Shown piece after piece: positions 60,264-64,000 of a stretch of DNA of 64,000 nt. The notes below the pieces were generated by a model. The model was not told where the DNA came from, ran no database searches, and worked only from the letters and a program-made list of their open reading frames with translations. Origin of the DNA: Tamarix chinensis (Eukaryota > Streptophyta > Magnoliopsida > Caryophyllales > Tamaricaceae). A program made the position numbers and the translations under genes. Positions within the stretch are counted from its first letter, which is position 1. The number at the start of each line of letters is the position of its first letter. Location of the stretch: NCBI GenBank assembly GCA_030549775.1, contig CM060173.1, forward strand, positions 8,282,501 through 8,346,500, in the 5' to 3' direction.

Positions 60264-61595
60264 TAGGATTGTGCAAAAGGGGATTTGAAAAATGATTAGA
60301 TATCCAAAATAACCAAGCCGAACTTTTGGTTATCTAATCAAACATAAATTTGAGTAAAGAGGATATTCGGTCTAGTTTTTTATTATCTAATTATCTAATT
60401 CAATTAAAATATATAGTTTATAAAAAAAAGCAGTAAAATAATTTTTATTAATAACATAAAATGATTTTTTTTATGAAAATTACTCTTATATGCCTTGTTT
60501 CAATTCAAATTAACCAACTTTTTTTTGTCCTATATCACCAAATCCCAATATAATATGTCCATCCCATGGTATAATGTCGTCCAAGATAAAAGAAAATTTA
60601 ATTTAAAAAAAATGGTAGAACCTAAACAACTAACAAGTATGATGTATGAAACCTACCAAACTAAATCCACAACTAATCTCTCATGCCTCATGCCCTTCTC
60701 ATCTCTCTTCTATCCTCTTTCCTTATTCTAGTTCTTACCTCTCTCTTAATTAATCTAACTCATCTTTAGATCTTGTTTTTCTGTTAAATATTGCCTTTCA
60801 ATTTGATTCTTATTCATTTTCATTTGTAGATCTTCTATTTTGACTTGACATTTTTCAAAGTTTTGGTGATTCTAATATCATATATAATCCCTTTAAATTT
60901 GTGAGCTTCATTTCATATGTCAATTGTCTGTAGTTTTTGCTTATTTGGTAGGCTTTTTTTTGTTACTTTTCCATTTTTATTGTGTCTATATTTTTATTTG
61001 ATTTTATTCATATCATTCAAAGTACTTCGACATTGATGCTTAAGTGATGTCTTGTAAGATGTTGTTGTAACCTTGAAATGGGTGATTATTTGGGATTTGC
61101 TCATTTTTTTAAATCGTATATTGGGCATAGATATTAAGCCCTAGGGGATGATTGTAAGAGAGTATTGTGGTTGATTTTTCATGAACCATATTTTATATAT
61201 GAATTTTATTATATATAGACATTATTTATCATAATTTTTAAAAGGACAAAAATCTAGTTTTGTTAGTACATTTGGAATTTTTTTTATCATTTACTATAAA
61301 CATGTTATAATATCATAATTTTTTCTAGATATCATTTATATATTAGATTATTTTCAAATATCTGGCAAAATATATGTATTTTTTTGTTTATTTTAATTAG
61401 AATTGGTGAGTATTTGATTTTGAAACATTATTGGATATATACAATATTCAATCTCATTTTTTAGATGTCTAAAAAACCAGATATCATATATGATTAGATA
61501 CAAGTATAGGGGATGGGTATTTAATACTAACCTAATCAAATATTCAAAAAATAAAAACTTGATTAGATAAAGATATTTGGTTTTGTACAACCTTT
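60264..61595. mobile_element. Probable hAT-like non-autonomous element (1332 bp)
   Basis: The ends TAGGATTGTGCAAAA and, inverted, AAAGGTTGTACAAAA match at 11 of 15 positions. The flanks are AAACCAAC and ATACTAAC, 6 of 8 alike. The outer ~200 bases on each side carry repeats such as GATTAGATATCC. The middle (60490-61140) looks like transcribed-leader or intron sequence, with CTCTCTTCTATCC, but has no recognisable gene. Confidence 0.5.
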
Positions 61596-62549
61596 ATACT
61601 AACATTTGCAAATCACAAGTACAAAAATGAAGGATGATTGGTGTTTCAACAAAAGTATTCTTTTTCTTTGGGTTATAGGGAGGGATAAAAGAAGATGGAG
61701 AATAGATTTAATAGAGAGGAAGAACTGAGAGGGTGTGAAAATGAAGGGTCGTTTAAGAAGGTGGGGAAAAATTATAGGACATATACATGTGAAGAAAAAA
61801 AAAGGTGGATAAGGAGAGTGTTTGTTTATGTATTTTTATAGTCTTACATCAAAGTTATTGGTACAAATAGTCTCCAATTATATTATCATTAATTATTCAA
61901 TCAAAACTTAGTTCGTTAAAGCAAAGTTGTGTACTGGTACATCTAAGGAAACTCAATCCAGTGATTAAGGTTGAGGTCCTTAGTATCTAAGATTTCGAGT
62001 TTGACTTTCCTTTTTAGGTATTTGTATATATTTATGGTGATTGTTTCGCCTACATGTTGAATTTTATTTTCCCTTACATGGTTTTATGAATGAATAAACT
62101 AAAAAGACTTAGTCTAACATAGTTAATTTAATATTGTGAGTGCTGAAAATCACAGCTAAAAGCTATCAATTTTTTATATTTCTCACTAGAAAATAAGTGA
62201 ATTCATAACACAACATAAAAAATACATATTAGTTCAGCTCATCTTACAAATGATCAATTGTTTTACCTATATCGAGTAACCAATTACACAATGAGGATCA
62301 CATAACCGGTGGTCTCGTCATCTTTTTTTTCTTCCTAATATTCTTTGAATTAAGTTATCTTTAATTAGGAATATTAAAAAATTATACATTGATGTTTATA
62401 AAAAATTTCTCTTTAAATAGATACTTATATTGATATATTTGTAACTTTAAAAAATTATTTGTATATATCTTTCATTATTTTAATACATATTTTTCACTAC
62501 TATTGTATTGAAAATTTTAACAACATTAATTTTGGTTTATTTAATGATT
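61596..62549. other. AT-rich intergenic DNA
   Basis: No gene or element is recognised. Confidence 0.5.
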
Positions 62550-63584
62550 TTTTACCATTATATATGAAAATATAGCACCAACTATTTTCACTAATAGTGT
62601 GATGATCTTCACCAACTTTAAGATGTTCTTTCATCAACTATTTCACTAACTATGTAATGATATTTTACCACTTTGTGTGGTGATTTTACATCACCATGTG
62701 TGATGATTTTTCACTAGTCATTTGATGATCTTTTGGCATTATATGTGATGATATTATACCACTTAGTGTGATGATAATTTTACTAGGATCGTTCACTGTT
62801 TAAATATCCGATAATTTGGATATTTTATTGTCGGATATCCAAAATTTTAGATATCTAAAATGATATTTGATATTTGATTTGAAACTTCGGATATCTGAAT
62901 TTTTGGATCGGATATCAAATATAACCGATATTATCCGAATATAATTTCAAATATAAAAAAACCACCAAATCACAAGTGCCTTTGATATTTTTCGATTTGC
63001 TAGGCAAATATCCGATTCGCTAAGCAAATATCTGACTTACTCAACAAGTATCCAATATTAAAACTAAAATAAGGAAGGGGTGGGTGAAGTCTATCGGCAC
63101 ATAGAGTGTTTTTATTTTTTATTTATAAATATCTAAAAGTGGATTATATTAAAAATATAATTTCAACTAAATTAAATTTTACCTCAAATAATAAATAAAT
63201 AAAGTAAAAATTATACACACACACATCTAAATTTATTTATATACAATTATATATAAAATAAAAAATTATAAAAAAATGTATAAATATTTTTTTTGGATCA
63301 AATATTATTTGTATTTGTCGGATAAGATATTTGGTTTGTTTGACTTTTCATTGACCGGATCGGATATTTGATTTGAAAAAAAAATCGGATCGGTTATTTA
63401 CTTTTTTGGATCAGATCGCTTCGGATATCAGATCAAATAAGCAGATATCGGATAACATGAACAACTCTAATTTTTACCATGCTATGTGATATTACTACAG
63501 TGTGTGACGATCTTTCACCAACAATGTGATGGTTTTTCATTAGTTGTTTGATGATCTGTCACTACTATTTATGATAATCTTTTA
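62550..63584. repeat. TGATGATCTTTCACCAACT repeats, split by a MITE
   Basis: Irregular repeats of GTGTGATGATnTTTCACCA occupy 62550-62783 and resume at 63470-63575 on the other side of a MITE. They are the reverse complement of the array at 15545-16030. Confidence 0.6.
62784..63469. mobile_element. hAT-type MITE, 686 bp, with ATCCGATATCC inner repeats
   Basis: The ends are TAGGATCGTTCA and, inverted, TAGAGTTGTTCA. The flanks are AATTTTAC (62776-62783) and ATTTTTAC (63470-63477), 7 of 8 identical. Both subterminal regions carry repeated CGGATATCC/GGATCGGATAT motifs. It has no coding capacity and lies inside the repeat block described in the surrounding entry. Confidence 0.82.
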
Positions 63585-64000
63585 TGTAACACACTTATTG
63601 TTTACTACGGAAAAGTTTCATTGTAAAACATTACAGAAGTGGAAAAATACAAAACACTTAGGAAAAGGAGGGGTTTTACTATCTCACTTACATAGGATAG
63701 ATGTCTACCATTCATCCCTTGTTAGATATAGGGTTAAACAAAATCAATCGATCCAAATACAATAATGGAGTGCACAAAGGTAATATATACATATATTTTG
63801 ATAAAACACTTACAAAAAAGTCCTCAATTGGCCTCCAAAATGTTTAAATGCATAGGAGAGAGTAAACTAAAAGTACAAAAATACAATAGAGGTAAAACAA
63901 AAAAGGAGCAGGGCCCAAAAAACCTGGTCCATTAAGGACCTACAAATGGTCTTTGAATGTCCAAGCTCTCAAGCCCCAAGACCAACACAAGGTAGGCCAC
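63585..64000 (+). mobile_element. Long LTR-like element L8, partial (5' end)
   Basis: It starts TGTAACACACTTATTGTTTA and continues ACTACGGAAAAGTTTCATTG, which aligns with the L1, L3 and L4 starts. It runs off the right edge of the window, so neither its 3' end nor its duplication can be seen. Confidence 0.6.

Overview
The window is nuclear DNA of a flowering plant. It is AT-rich, holds one clearly intact protein gene, and is otherwise filled with plant-type transposable elements: Ty3/gypsy chromovirus, hAT, PIF/Harbinger, LINE, Stowaway-like, and a CACTA-like end. I cannot name the species. The intact gene is S-adenosylmethionine decarboxylase (SAMDC/AdoMetDC, minus strand, CDS 12087-13160). 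It carries the complete plant translational-control leader: a Met-Phe tiny uORF overlapping by one base a 53-codon uORF that is split by an intron. A TATA box lies near 14.5 kb and a poly(A) signal near 11.88 kb. LAYOUT: 1-8258 holds pieces of one family of very long stand-alone LTR-like elements (called L1-L8 here) and a 302-bp hAT MITE. 8.5-11.6 kb holds a broken plant-mobile-domain gene, possibly inside a CACTA-like element. 11.6-14.5 kb is SAMDC. 16627-32225 is one Reina-like chromovirus (minus strand, 345-349-bp LTRs) into which two members of the long-LTR family (L4, 4961 bp; L5, 5371 bp) have jumped, each with its own 5-bp target duplication. 33-38.7 kb holds Stowaway-like MITEs and a decayed PIF/Harbinger element. 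41634-46893 is a 5.26-kb hAT element, itself interrupted by a 1-kb hAT MITE. 48.4-52.3 kb is a LINE fragment split by L6, and 54.4-56.8 kb is a duplicate of that interrupted locus. 56.8-59.7 kb is L7, 60-63.5 kb holds two more hAT-like MITEs, and L8 begins at 63585. MAIN POINT: one element family supplies about 25 kb (roughly 39%) of the window in at least eight pieces. Four are bounded on both sides: three have perfect 5-bp target duplications, and the fourth a decayed one supported by reading-frame continuity in the host LINE. All four lack any internal region. They have TG...CA-type ends extended into unusually long inverted termini (TGTAAYACCCC...GGGGRTTACA), and several contain kilobase-scale polypurine tracts and dense short tandem repeats. 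The simplest reading is solo LTRs of a giant-LTR chromovirus or TAT-like retrotransposon. A non-autonomous element of another kind is not excluded. Apart from SAMDC, the coding remnants are disabled by stops, frameshifts or insertions and do not work together.
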